Source: Pseudevernia furfuracea (taxonomy: Eukaryota; Ascomycota; Lecanoromycetes; Lecanorales; Parmeliaceae). From it: DNA of 64,000 bases. Shown here in pieces: positions 11,501-22,774 of this stretch; position 1 is the first letter of the stretch; every line of letters starts with the position of its first letter. Location of the stretch: the NCBI GenBank assembly GCA_022315425.1, contig JAIUPT010000038.1:1860001-1924000 (forward strand), given 5' to 3'. The translations under genes were made by a program, and so were the position numbers. The notes beneath the pieces were generated by a model that worked only from the letters and a program-made list of their open reading frames with translations, had not been told where the DNA came from and did no database searches.

Positions 11501-12901
11501 GGATGGACTCAGGACTTGAGTGGTGCGGTAGTTGATCGAGGTCTGTCACACATTGACGGGTGCTATCTCTTTCCCAACATCCACGTACGTGGTCGCATAG
11601 CAAAGACCAACACGGTTTCAAATACCGCTTTCCGCGGGTTTGGAGGTCCACAAGGGATGTTCATCGCGGAAACCTACATGGAAGAGATTGCAGACCATCT
11701 CTGCATGCCAGTGGAAAGGCTACGAGAAATCAACATGTACAAGCCGCATGAGATCACTCATTTCAATCAGGAGCTGAAAGATTGGCATGTACCGTTGATG
11801 TACCAGCAAATACTGGATGGAACAGATTACCAGGAGCGCAGACAAGCGGTTGAGCGATTCAACAATGAGCATAAGTGGAAGAAGCGGGGCCTAGCCATCA
11901 TTCCGACCAAATTCGGGATATCATTCACTGCGATCTTCCTCAATCAAGCCGGAGCCCTAGTGCACCTCTACCACGACGGCTCGGTTCTCGTCGCGCACGG
12001 TGGTACGGAAATGGGCCAAGGTCTCCACACCAAGATGACAATGATAGCAGCACAAGCCCTTGGCGTGCCTCTCTCCGATGTCTTCATATCCGAGACCGCC
12101 ACTAACACTGTGGCCAACACCTCTTCAACTGCTGCCTCCGCTTCAAGCGACCTGAATGGCTACGCCATCTTCAATGCCTGCGAACAGCTCAACGAACGGC
12201 TCCAACCCTATCGAGAGAAACTCGGGAAAGACGCAAAATTGAAGGACCTCGTCCACGCTGCGTACTTCGACCGAGTCAATCTCTCCGCTAACGGCTTTTA
12301 CAAGACGCCTGATATCGGATATACTTGGGGTCCAAACACGGGACAGATGTTCTACTACTTCACTCAAGGCGTTACTGCTGCTGAAGTGGAGATTGACACT
12401 TTAACTGGCGATTGGACCTGCTTGCGTGCAGACATCAAAATGGATGTCGGCCGATCCATCAATCCTGCAATTGACTATGGCCAAATTGAAGGAGCATTTG
12501 TCCAAGGTCAAGGACTCTTCACGACAGAAGAGAGTCTCTGGCATCGTGCATCTGGCCAGCTTTTCACTCGAGGGCCAGGCACGTACAAAATACCAGGCTT
12601 CAGAGACATACCACAAGTCTTCAACGTCAGTTTGCTCAAAGATGTGGAGTGGGAGAACCTACGCACCATTCAAAGATCGAGAGGTGTTGGCGAACCGCCT
12701 CTGTTCATGGGCAGCAGTGTCTTCTTTGCCATCAGAGATGCGTTGAGGGCTGCTAGGAAGCAGTATGGGGTTGAGGATGTCTTGCAGCTGCAGAGTCCAG
12801 CGACACCGGAAAGGATTAGGATTAGCTGTGCAGATCCCATTATCAAGAGGGCGCTGGTGGAGCCGAAGGAGGGGGAGAAGAGTTTCTTCATTTCCATTTA
12901 A
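8590..12901 (+). CDS. hxA: Xanthine dehydrogenase (purine hydroxylase I)
   Basis: Three exons (8590-10624, 10776-11163, 11215-12901) give 1369 aa, close to the usual fungal length. Introns are 151 and 51 bases. The enzyme oxidises hypoxanthine to xanthine and then to uric acid in purine catabolism. Two 2Fe-2S ligand sets are intact: CAEGGCGAC (C69, C74, C77) and QCGFC plus NLCRC (C138, C141, C173, C175). An FAD domain follows (IIGGSTETQIEIKFK). The molybdenum domain has GGGFGGKE, FRGFGGPQG and GVGEPP with the expected catalytic Glu at 1301. RDEDM and AFRGFGG carry the Glu and Arg equivalent to the purine-binding residues of bovine XDH. A Gly/Cys/Asn-rich linker (about residues 195-222) repeats CCMEN/CCMEK. 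I place the start at ATG 8590. Confidence 0.96.
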
Positions 12902-13732
12902 AGAGTTCCTCGTGGCAATGTTTGCGATAACAATATCTGTGATTTATTTGATTCAGGGATGGCTGAACGATCTTCATGATGCTTGGGCGGTTACAGGCCT
13001 TCGAAACGATTCTGAAATTGGTGGATCTTTTTCCTTATCTGACCCGGTGAGGACTCTTGTGGAAAGAGAAGGCGGCTTCGATACATAAAGCGAGCATCGC
13101 GGGCCTCTGAATCCACTCGCTTTAGATGTTTAAAGTAAATACTGCTAGCCAACAACAACTGACGACTTAGTTCAACCGTTTTGATCCATAACAGATTGAT
13201 TAAAATATTCCTCATCCGCCTTGAAAACTTTGGAGCCCCCTTTTCAGACGGAGTTCTATGGTTCCAGCATTGCCCTCACCTTTCCAACAGAATTCTTCGT
13301 AAATACATAGCCCTGTTAGAGGTGTACGGACTCCCATTCCTGACAGGGTTCCCTCGTGGTGATTTCGGTGGTTTCTGGGTACCAGCAGTAAGCTCACCCG
13401 GTATGTATCCCTATTCTTTTCTCCCTTTGGATCGCTTGGTAGATACCTCTCTTTTACTTTTTTTATTTTTATTTTTGGGGCGTCTAGGTGGGCCCTCGGG
13501 AGTTCGTTCGGCGAGGCATGTGTTGGCATATTCGTGGTGCACGAAAAGTATATAAATGCCTTTTAGATTTGAGTCGACGGGCTTGTAATCGGGGGGGGGG
13601 AAGGTTGAAGCGGCCTCAAAGAAGTCCCTGTATTGATCATGTGTTCTTTTTCCTTAGCAAAGCAGGGAAAATAACAAACAGGCATCTCGGCGATAAAAGT
13701 GACCAACTTCACAAGCTATCCAAAACGCAAAC
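12902..13732. other. Convergent intergenic region
   Basis: This is the 3' flank shared by the xanthine dehydrogenase gene and the minus-strand Stn1-like gene. It contains a T-rich tract near 13453-13475 and a G run near 13592. No supported coding sequence. Confidence 0.4.
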
Positions 13733-14767
13733 TCATAACCCGGAAACCTCGGACTTTGAACCCGTCGCCTTCTCAACATCCCGTCGACGACCCCTATGCT
13801 CTGCATCTGTCTTCCTCCTTGATATGCTAGCCTCACCGTCTCTCCGGCCTTGGCCTTCATCCCTCCTCTTTCTCTCCTCTCTCTGCTTCTCTTTCTCCAG
13901 AGCCGCCGGTTTCCCTTTCCCTTCTTCCCTTCGCTTCCTCTTCTTCCGCTCCTCTCTCGCCCGCTTCTCACGATCTAAACCTTCCGCCTTTCTCCTTGCT
14001 CGCTTTTCATCCTCCTCACTGACTACCCATGGTTTACCGACTATCTCCTTTCGAAAAGCGGTGTTCTCTGCCCAAGCAGCGGCTTCTTCGTTGGTAGTGC
14101 GGATAACGGCTGTAGGAACGCGAGACGGAGTCAGCCCTTGTCGCGAGCCCAGGAGGCTCTGTAGACCTACAAATCCGCTCCAGCAGCATCTGCCTCACCT
14201 CCCTGAACGACCCAACGCCCCCTTTGACCTTGACCACCGTGCCAACGTCCACCCCGCTCAGGTCGACGTCGCGACCCGTAGCCGTAACGCCCTTACTAAA
14301 GGCATCAGGCCCGCTCGTGCCCGTCGAGTCGTCTGCCAGCGACGTCGGGTTCGCATTTCGAACCGGCGGTGTAGGCGCAGGCAGTCTGCACGTGATCTCA
14401 ATCGTAGCGCCGCTACTGTCATCGAGCAGCGCGCTCCAGCGCGTAGGGAAAATATCTAAAGCGACGATGACGCCGACGAGGCGGATCCATTTGATGGGGT
14501 GGTTGAGGTGGAAGTAGAGATTCTGGCCTGGAAGTGGGGAAGAGAAATTTCAGCCAGTCTGCAATGAGCATACTGAGTCGCAGGGCTGCATGCCCAGATA
14601 GATAGTAAACTCAAAGTAAATGGAGTAGATGTACCTTCGAAGCCGGTCCGCTCTCGGAGCGCATGGACATCGGATGCGGTCAGCCTGGCCCAGGTGTTGT
14701 GGGTTGGTGAGAGGGGAAAGCAGTAGGCGGGGTAGAATGTCAGAGGGACGGAGAAAGGATTGGGCAT
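13733..14767 (-). CDS. STN1: Stn1-like telomere-capping protein (CST complex)
   Basis: Three exons (14767-14635, 14527-14171, 14109-13733) give 288 aa. Introns are 107 and 61 bases (GTACAT..CCAG and GTAGGT..ACAG). The N-terminus reads PLTFYPAYCFPLSPTHNTWA, then NLYFHLNHPIKWIRLVGVIV and a DDSSGATIEITC strand. This is the OB-fold start typical of Stn1, which binds telomeric single-stranded DNA with Ten1 and limits end resection. A later strand (VGTVVKVKGGVGSFREVRQM) continues the OB fold, followed by TTNEEAAAWAENTAFRKEIV. The last ~90 residues are Lys/Arg/Glu-rich and probably helical. There is no room for the C-terminal winged-helix repeats of longer Stn1 proteins. All splice borders keep frame and total length is divisible by three. 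Confidence 0.8.
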
Positions 14768-15264
14768 AGCATCTTTGATGGAGGTGGATGCTGGGGCATT
14801 TCTACCAATTGGTAGAGTAGCTGGCGGTTGTTGTAGTTCGACGACATGTTGTACGCGACGCGCGCAGGAGTTTTGGCCCCCATACGGTGTTCCAATGTGA
14901 CCAATACTCCTCTTTGCAAAACCCTTGGCGGGAGCGTCCCGCTGGCACCCTGCCCGGCAAATTTTTGCCGGAATCACCGCCAAATGCAAGCAGAAGGCAT
15001 TTTCGCATTATTACATAGATGTAGAATATATATAATCAAGTAGCATATAATCAAGTAGTCATTAATACATCATAGAAAGTAGGGGCAGCGTCTTGTCTTC
15101 TCATGTATCTTTTCTCTATCTCGCTGTCGCCCTTTCATACCTCCTAGACTCCGCTACCATTAAATCTTCGCGTGATTTCCTCTTGTATAGCCTCATTGTC
15201 GTCCTCCCTTCGCGTTCGTCAGCCCCCTTAATACGGAGGCTTCGAGGATACTCAGGAGAAGCTG
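14768..15264. other. Intergenic, no supported gene
   Basis: This is upstream flank of the Stn1-like gene. Two nearly identical short strings, TATAATCAAGTAG, lie side by side at about 15030-15060. Nothing else is recognised. Confidence 0.35.
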
Positions 15265-16500
15265 GATTGCTACGGTAACAACCCCGAGGGCATTGATCGA
15301 GATCGCACCTCGGAACCGTACTATTCGAACGAGTTGTTATCTCCCGTCGATGAAGAAGATAGCGATAACGAATAAAGTAGAGTCACGTCTTCTGACGCGT
15401 CTAGATCATCGTCGCCCTCAAAATCCTCCCTTCCTTCCTCTCTCAAACGTAAGACCTTCGTCGAGCAGTCAGAGCGTTCTCGAAAGGGTATCAAGCGCAG
15501 CAAATCTTTCTCAGATGTGACCTCGAAACTGACGTTAACAATACTCAAGTTGCCTCCTCATACTCCTGAGACGCGTCAGGCTGTTTTTTGTTATATACAC
15601 TCATTTGTTGGACAGCGGAACAATTTGAGGCGTACTGGCCTCTGATAAACAATTTCTGAGCCCTTAAAGAGCTTACCGATAATGAGCATAACATAGCCCG
15701 ACTGAAAGCATCATCGAGGTTCTTACGTCTGAACGAGGAGGAGGATAACGACGATGAGTAAGTAATAGATAGATACTCAATGGAACCCCTATTTGACGAC
15801 GACGAGACCTCTTATAGTAGCCGCGGACCCCGCTATATTCATCATACAATTTTCGCCCTGAGCGATAGCAACGTCTGTATGCGACAGCGAGATGACTAAC
15901 GACGATAACAAGACGACGGCGAGGTCTTAGGATAGTCGCGCCTTGTTTTGGTGCGGCTACCATACAAAGTAGGCTCAGCCACCCTGAAACCATGCTAATG
16001 GTATTTTTCTTAGCATTGGCTGAACTATCGGTCGAATCGGCCCTGGGGTGCACAGTATGAGATGATATAAGATGGTCTTCTCTCGCGTTTTGCCTCTCCC
16101 GGTCCCCAGCGTGGTGTCTTCTCCGTCGTTGTGTCTCTCCCGACCAGTTTTTGGCTCTGCTTCTTACTCTGAAGGTATGCTGGACGGTCTGCCTGAGGTA
16201 CCTATCAGATTTGTCTTTGTATCCTACATTCTCCATTCAGCTTCCCTAGCTTGCGCGTCCTTGGACACTCGATTGGACCTTGAGGCAGCGAGGAATGCGT
16301 TGGTTGAGGGACGAAGCACTGCTTCTGACTTTCTTATGTACGTTTTTCGCGCTCATTGTAGTGGATTGTTTTCGGTAAGATCGCTCATGCAAGCTTTCAT
16401 CATAGCTCAAGCCCCTTACAATAGAAGAATCCCCATCATCGCTCTATATACCCCGTACATTATCGTTCGTCGCTCATCGCTTATCGCTCTCTAAGGGAAA
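15265..16500 (+). pseudogene. Decayed gene of unknown family
   Basis: From 15265 to about 15645 one plus-strand frame reads as protein with a single stop, TAA at 15373. It runs from an acidic stretch (DEEDSDNE, just before the stop) into a Ser/Lys/Arg-rich stretch (SSLKRKTFVEQSERSRKG). Further protein-like pieces follow in changing frames, for example an acidic NEEEDNDDE segment next to a GTAAGT donor-like site near 15757. Stops accumulate towards 16500. The pattern fits a once-coding sequence damaged by mutation, perhaps RIP. I do not recognise the parent family. Confidence 0.35.
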
Positions 16501-16604
16501 ATCCAACATATCCTGTCTATGAATGTATCGTTGTATCATCACCGACACTTTCAGACAGACTGAAATTCCATCCGTCTCCTTCCAACTCCCTGCCCGCCAC
16601 CAAC

Positions 16605-17339
16605 CTAAACAGGCACCACCCTCAGAGTGAGCGGCACAGCATTACACCCCGGATACACCTCCGGTCCCAACAGCGGGATCAGATCATTATCATTGACCGC
16701 CTGGCCATCATAGGGTCCGCCGACAAAAACGACCATGCAGACATAAAACACCGTATTCGGCCCTGTCACGCACTTCAGCTCCCCGGCGACAATCTCGCAC
16801 ACCGACTCGTACACCTCGGCCACCTCGAGGATGGGATTCTGGTTGAAGAACCAGTAGTTGAACGGGGGGGAACCGAACGTCCTGCCGTCGCCCCCGTACC
16901 CGGGCAAAATCGTGCCGTTGGCGGCCAGATGGAAGGTAGCGCTCGGAAGGCTCCACTCCGGCGGCAAGTCGGGGGTGAAAATCATGACCTGGAGATCACC
17001 ATGGCCGGCTCCTCTGGCGCCGCCGACGTAGAGGTATTGGCCGTCGAGGTAAGTGCCCGTTCCCGCTGCGACGAGGTAGAAGTCCGATGACGTTGTGGTG
17101 GGAGCTGGGGCCGATGATGTCGAGACGGGAGCAGCGGTCGATATGGAAGGAGGAGGGTAGGTCGTCTCGGTCGATATTGCCGTTCCATTGGCACTGTCGG
17201 TGCGATATGGAGTGAAGGAAAGGGAGACGTCCGTCCCGGCGGAGAGATAGCGGGGCTTGAGGCCCACGGGAGGGTAAGCATATGCAGTCGCCGAGGCGAT
17301 GGGAAGAAGGCTTGTGAGCCAGAAAGATTGGATCAGCAT
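16605..17339 (-). CDS. Small secreted protein of unknown function
   Basis: A single exon of 244 aa from ATG 17339. It starts with a signal peptide (MLIQSFWLTSLLPIASATAYA, cleavage probably before YPP). A Ser/Thr/Pro-rich linker (about residues 50-85) follows, of the O-glycosylated type common in fungal extracellular proteins. The rest is compact: YLVAAGTGTYLDGQYLYVGG, then FHLAANGTILPG and a C-terminal part with three or four cysteines. I do not recognise a named domain. Composition and layout suggest a cell-wall or extracellular protein. It is GC-rich compared with its flanks. Confidence 0.7.
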   Translation of the reverse strand: MLIQSFWLTSLLPIASATAYAYPPVGLKPRYLSAGTDVSLSFTPYRTDSANGTAISTETTYPPPSISTAAPVSTSSAPAPTTTSSDFYLVAAGTGTYLDGQYLYVGGARGAGHGDLQVMIFTPDLPPEWSLPSATFHLAANGTILPGYGGDGRTFGSPPFNYWFFNQNPILEVAEVYESVCEIVAGELKCVTGPNTVFYVCMVVFVGGPYDGQAVNDNDLIPLLGPEVYPGCNAVPLTLRVVPV

Positions 17340-18310
17340 CTCTACCAAGGTATATCAATGGGATATATTATGGTGTGTAAACTTCAAGGCCGATATAAAC
17401 AGAAGTCATGGTTGAGGTCTGCGCTTCTTTTTGTATCTAGGAGAAATCAAAGGTAGAGCTGAGCAAGAAAGCGTAATAGAAAAGAAAAAGCGAAAAGTAA
17501 CTACGTGTTACGAATATGAGGCCCTCGAGGCCGAGAGGGAAGTATAAAGACAGAATTAAGAAAAATCCAACGAGATCCTGCATGAGAAACGTCCCCTTCG
17601 GGCCGTGAAAAGGGACACTGATTATTGGCCAAGCCTTCCAGACCCATCCTTTTTCTTTTTTTTTTCTTCTTTTTTTCCCCCATTGGTCCACTCACTTCTG
17701 TCACAATGACCACCGCACCTACGTCGCCATTGTGTCGGGCGGTGGTGATGATCAAAGTCGCCATGAGCAGTAATTATAAGTAATTGGGAATCTTCCCCTT
17801 GCGAAAGCGGAAAAGCGAACTTGATGGTTAATAATGCAGATATTAGGATCCTGCAGGCTGCAGCATGGGTTAGTAGCAGCAGGTAGCCTGCATGTCATAG
17901 ATTGACACCATCAATATTAGCGAGATTTTGGCGTTTGTGTCTTGGATTCGTGTATATATCCGGACACAAATATCTGCTCTTCTGATTTTTAGCCGAGTTC
18001 GAGCCTGACTGCGGAGTCGAAAGGTGGCATGGGACTAGAGTAGTCTGAATATAGCTAGATAAGTAGCTTGGCTTTGCTGGGATAATGTTCCTCCAGCAGC
18101 CTCCATAGGATCTACATCCTTCCTTTACCCACCCAAGTACCTTTCCTTTCTTCTTGCCGACTGAGTGCCTGGAGGAAACACAATACATTTCCTTCATCGT
18201 ATTCCTGGCACACCTTCTCTATCGCACAAAACATACATTGAGGGAAAATAGTTTCAAGCTCTTCCACCCCACCTGAGCCTGGCGTAAACTACACCCAAGT
18301 ACTAGCCAGC

Positions 18311-18390
18311 TTAGTCTTCGCCACATCATCATCGCGAACATGTAAGCTGAATAATGAGTAATCAACATGATTGGCCTATTTCAGGCCGAG
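18311..18390 (+). repeat. Less-mutated copy of an 80-bp duplicated segment
   Basis: It aligns without gaps to 18753-18832, 442 bases downstream. The segment holds an intron-like unit, GTAAGC (18342) to TTTCAG (18384), between two open stretches, so it probably derives from a gene fragment. This copy keeps the C and G bases that the other copy has lost. Confidence 0.7.
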
Positions 18391-18752
18391 ATAAATCACT
18401 GAATAGAGGTCATCATAGGCGTATTCTCGTATCTCAGCGTTAAAAAACTTTTATATCTATAGCGATATGTCTTAAAGTGAAGATAGCTAGCTAGATTAAA
18501 TATAGACGTGGGAGAATAAGAAGAAAATGTGTAATTGCTTTGAATGAGAAGAATCGAATAAAGAGACAATTGTCTATAAGATGATATGATCTTTGTAGGT
18601 CATTTCATATCAAAGAAGAGTTTAAATTTCTTACTCTGTTATGATCCCTTTAATCTAAAATAATGTAATATATATGCGCTATACGTATACGTAAAGAATA
18701 GCGATATATATATATATATATAAGCGACTAATCTTCAGTTCTACTGTGACGA

Positions 18753-18832
18753 TTAGTCTTCGTTATAGTATTATCGCGAATATATAAACTAAATAATAAG
18801 TAATTAATATAATTTATTTATTTTAGATGAAA
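18753..18832 (+). repeat. RIP-like mutated copy of the 80-bp segment
   Basis: Compared with 18311-18390 I count 21 transitions, all C to T or G to A in this copy, three transversions and no gaps. One-directional transitions on both strands of a duplicate are the mark of repeat-induced point mutation (RIP) in ascomycetes. Confidence 0.7.
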
Positions 18833-18930
18833 TTTGATAGTGGTGCTGATATTGGACGCATCCCTAGAACTGAGTTGATGGAATGCAGACTGGCTCTCAG
18901 CGAAAGTTCGGTGCCAACGGCCAGTTTTGT

Positions 18931-20830
18931 TCAAGCCATGTAAGCTAAAGCTGTAGCGATTCTGCTCTCTTCAGTAAGGCCAGGTCCAATCTTCTGGGCT
19001 GCTCGCATCATAACGGTGTAATAAGCCGCTCTCAAGATACTCAATCGAGCATATGTCGAAACCCAGTCGTCATAGCCAAGGTCGCGCAGCCTTTCCGTCT
19101 GACACGTGACTGACGCATTCAGCACCTTATTGCAGGCGGCAGGAAACGTCTCCTGCCAGAAACTATTGATGGCTTGAGAAGTTGCGCGTGAACCCCACGA
19201 TGGCGCGCCTACCTCGGAGAGCGAGGATATTGCCGTCGCCACTATTTCGTCCACAAGTATAGGGAAGTGTGGGTTCATGGCCTCGTCGCATTTCACATAG
19301 ATATGGCGCATGTACTGATCTGCTCGCATTATGATCTCCCATGCTGTAGCCATTGGAACATAGGCACTTGGGTCGCTCCCATCGAACGCTGGATTTGTGG
19401 TGAAAGGTCGCGGCCAATTGGCGTTCAGGTAGATGATCAAGTCGTGAACCGCAAGCACGTCTTCAGATTCGACCTGACGAAGCAAATTGTTGCTGACCGA
19501 TGGGCCGGGTACTAACTTTTCTGAGCAAGAGGCTGTTTTGTCATTGATGCCCTCCCACGGAAGGTGGGGTGAGGAGCACCCATGTCTTTCAATGAACTGT
19601 TCCCTGCGTGCAAGGAGCTCCGGGGGAAGGACAAAGGTGTCTTTGGGTTGCAAAGTCTTCTCTAGGATCTCCAAATGATGTGCCCTCACAATGACTTCGG
19701 CGAAGTGTGCACACCAGGGTCGAACGACAGATGGTGGGACGGCCTCGTATGCCTATAGGGTTCCGGTGTCATTATTGCATAAAACAATGTCAAAAACAAC
19801 CCGAAATTTACTACTTGGGGAATAACAAGTGAACCTCTAACGCCAGATCTAGTCTTGCCTTTCATGATGTAGCGTGAATGAAGGAGCGGCTGCGAGAGAA
19901 CAAACTTACGTCTACATGTGCAAAGGCCATGAAGCATGCAGCGCCACCAATTGTATCGTTGTGGCTGTTCGCTGGCCAGCCTTGCGCTTGTAGAACAGCC
20001 AATTTTCGCGATCTAAGGATTTCAAGCGTGGCCGTTTCGCTTCGATAGGATCTATCCATGAACCTTCCAAACACAGTATTGGCCCAAACACCGTGCTCCT
20101 GACGCAGAGCACGGCCATGTCGACTAGCGGTCTCAAAGTTGAGGGCCGTCAATTTGGAAGAGATGGTGTAGTGAAGTAAACATCCTAAGGCAGGATGTAC
20201 AGACGATGAGACCCCACCAACTGCCCCGACCAGCGTGATTTCTCCTGTCATTGGTGAATATTTGGACACTTGCATGCCCATAGCGATACATGTCAGCATA
20301 ACCGTGATGGTATCCACTCGAGTTGGTGCTACCGTAAGGTCATCGGGTATTCGATCCCCGCTTTCTTCCTTGACACAAAGATCTTCTGGGCAGAGACAGG
20401 TAAACATAACCAAGTCCTGCACAAACGAGATCCAGCAGGCTTGGGAAGGGTTTCGAATTCCCAGATCCTTGTTTGCTATGTGCCGGACTTCTGGAGAAGG
20501 CGTATCGACCTGCACAGTTGGGCTAACGCCAAGCGCCGAATAAATGGATGCAGGCAGAGCGAAGACGATGGCTCGGTATTTGACAGTGAAACGAAATTGA
20601 TGCCAGTGCCATTGCCGGATACCGCTTTTAATGAGGCCGCCCGTCACGATGCAGTCGCATTTTCGAATCACGTATGCCGTTTCCATGACTTGTTGTATAA
20701 GCTGGGCAGCTGCAACGACGATGGCAACAATTGCAACCGTAGCCATGACTTGTTGTGTAAGCTGGACAGCTGCAATTACGAGGGCAACGATTGCTATAAT
20801 AAGAGCAGCCAGAGCAGTTGTGTCCTGCAT
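18931..20830 (-). CDS. Membrane-anchored fungal protein, modin-like
   Basis: Two exons (20830-19910 and 19752-18931) give 580 aa; the intron is 157 bases (GTAAGT..ATAG). The N-terminus has two hydrophobic stretches made of a 20-residue duplication. The middle region has conserved-looking motifs: NPSQACWISFVQDL, DDLTVAPTRVDTITVMLTCIAMG, GGVSSSVHPALGCLLHY and HGVWANTVFGRFMDRSYR. A helical C-terminal half begins with VVRPWCAHFAEVIVRAHHLE, which only reads through after splicing. From memory it resembles large fungal proteins annotated 'modin' (linked to vegetative incompatibility in Podospora), but that name is weakly supported. No enzymatic motif is visible. Confidence 0.75.
20681..20800 (-). 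repeat. 60-bp in-frame tandem duplication
   Basis: The 60 bases starting at 20681 recur at 20741 with few differences (the shared core includes CCATGACTTGTTGT). The repeat lies inside the modin-like gene and encodes two similar 20-residue hydrophobic segments, each with a V(Q)L.QQVM-type end, doubling the N-terminal membrane-helix region. Confidence 0.75.
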
Positions 20831-22774
20831 GGCTGATAGTAGAGGATAGTCTAGGTAGAGAGATGACTGGGTGATGCGCGCAGAGAGTCGAAATCATTCG
20901 TAGAAATTCCAGGACAACCTATCTCGAGAGTATGAATCGAAGGCATGGGAAGTGCCAGCGCATCAGCTTACAATTCACTTACTTACTAACGTAGCTTCCG
21001 CCATCACGAGTGAGGAGGCCTGAAATCCATTTTCGGCCCCACTTGAGTACCTAGAGTACAGCCACTCTTTAGCGTCGCGCGGACTCCCTTGGCTGCTCCA
21101 GCAAAATTTGTATATAATAACTCCAGGCGCATGCATAAGTACCAAAATACCTCAATGCCGTCGTGTCTGCTGTAGCTCCACCGCAGGAGATCTATATCGC
21201 TACCGCGGGCAGCCTAGGCGCCCTTCCTCGAAGGAACACCATGCCAGATGAGTTGGCGGAATAGGAGAACTTAATAATTTTCTACCTCACTATCCTCAAT
21301 CAGTCTATCTTCATACGCTCCTCCGTGATGGGGTGCTTAGGATGCGTTTGATCTTGAAAATCCGCTATGACGAACGACCTGAGGGGACCACTGCTTCGTT
21401 CCAGCTTACTGATCCATCACCTCGTAACCTTAATGGCGCGGTTTGTACTCGTCTGGGAGACTTGGAACTCCAGCTGAAATTACCGCCAATGCAGTGACTT
21501 GACGCCGTTCAAGCTTCTCTTACGTTTAGGTGACGTCTGGTTGAAGCCCATCTTAATCAATAGCTCGTTCAAAATGCTGTTAATATGGTCAACAGTCAGC
21601 GGCGTATAGAGGTCACAGACAAGAGTCTGAATTGAAATTAGTGACTTGACTTGCGGTGAAGCAATCATTCGCTCTCTCGACCACTTGACCTTTCTGTCTT
21701 TGAGGCTATACAGCTTGTTGATGCATCGACATCTGTCTCTATTTGCAGCGACATTATTGAACAATTCCAGCGGCATACCAGCATTGGACTTTTTTCATCG
21801 TCTATTGCTACGATGAAAAGTAGGAAACTCTTTCTCTCAGCATTCCGACTTCGACGGCAATGATGGAGACGAATACTGATATTGAGAGCTTCTCTCGGCT
21901 GGATTTGATTTTGATATTCTGCTTAAATGTCAGCTCACTATACTCGGTACATACCAACCTTGATGTTCACGCAGCTTCTTCTGACGTCGGCCGAACTGGA
22001 ACTAAATTTATTAACTGTTGACCTAGAATATATTAATAACGAGTTCGGAATAATATTGTTGCTGGTTTACTATACCTGCAGTCTTGTTGGATAATGGGTT
22101 CGGGGCTAAAAAGCAAGGCAGGCCTTCGATAATGATTAATTAAGAGACCTGTCCAAATTGTCCAGGTGATTCTTCGAGAGCTGCTGCGGTAGCATTTCTG
22201 GCTAGAGATACTCGCACGATTGGTGGGTGGATCATGTATATGATCGCAGGTTGTAAGCTCCTAACTATCAAGGTTCAATGTCGTGTTAGGACATTTATGT
22301 CATTTTCCTTGACCCCATGCCTATAATGTGGTAAGTACCTTCAGCAGGAATCTCACTTTGTCGGACAAGCGAGTCTTTTATTGAGAAGTTTGCAAGGGAA
22401 AACTGCTGACAGCAACAAGTGGAGTATTGGAATTAGCAGGATCAAGGTCCAATACTCATGCCTGTTTGTATGAATATGCTCTGGAAGCTAACAGACCAAA
22501 GTTTTAGTCTCAGGGAACTACATTTGTGTGCATTTGTCTTGCACCGTGAGACTCTTGAAAGCCGATATCTGATACCCTAGCCGATTCTTCCCTTAACGAT
22601 TCCGATATATATATACGGAACAACAGAGAACGACTCTAGTCACTAATTACCTGATCGTCTAGTCAACCGCGCTGAATAACAATCTTCTTAACATAAGCTC
22701 TCAAGATTCATCATTCAACACCATCCTGAGTGTGGTGCTAGCCCGCTAATCAATCATTCTCAAGTATTGCCATC
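20831..22774. other. Long intergenic region
   Basis: No gene is supported over 1.9 kb. A 98-codon minus-strand frame (21480-21776) has ordinary composition but no recognisable domain and no exon partners. The second half contains many TTAATTAA-like AT strings. The last 200 bases carry a TATATATA motif (22606-22613) upstream of the F-box-type gene and are probably its promoter. Confidence 0.4.

Larger units (their letters stand above)
17340..18930. other. AT-rich intergenic region with repeat remnants
   Basis: It contains a pyrimidine tract near 17648-17680, a TA dinucleotide repeat near 18705-18722, and the RIP-type duplicated segment described separately. A 100-codon minus-strand open frame (17895-18197) has no recognisable features. 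No intact gene is seen. Confidence 0.5.

Noticed and set aside
13488..14459. 323-aa plus-strand open frame
   Set aside because: It lies antisense to the Stn1-like exons and shows low-complexity Ser/Arg/Leu composition with no domain.
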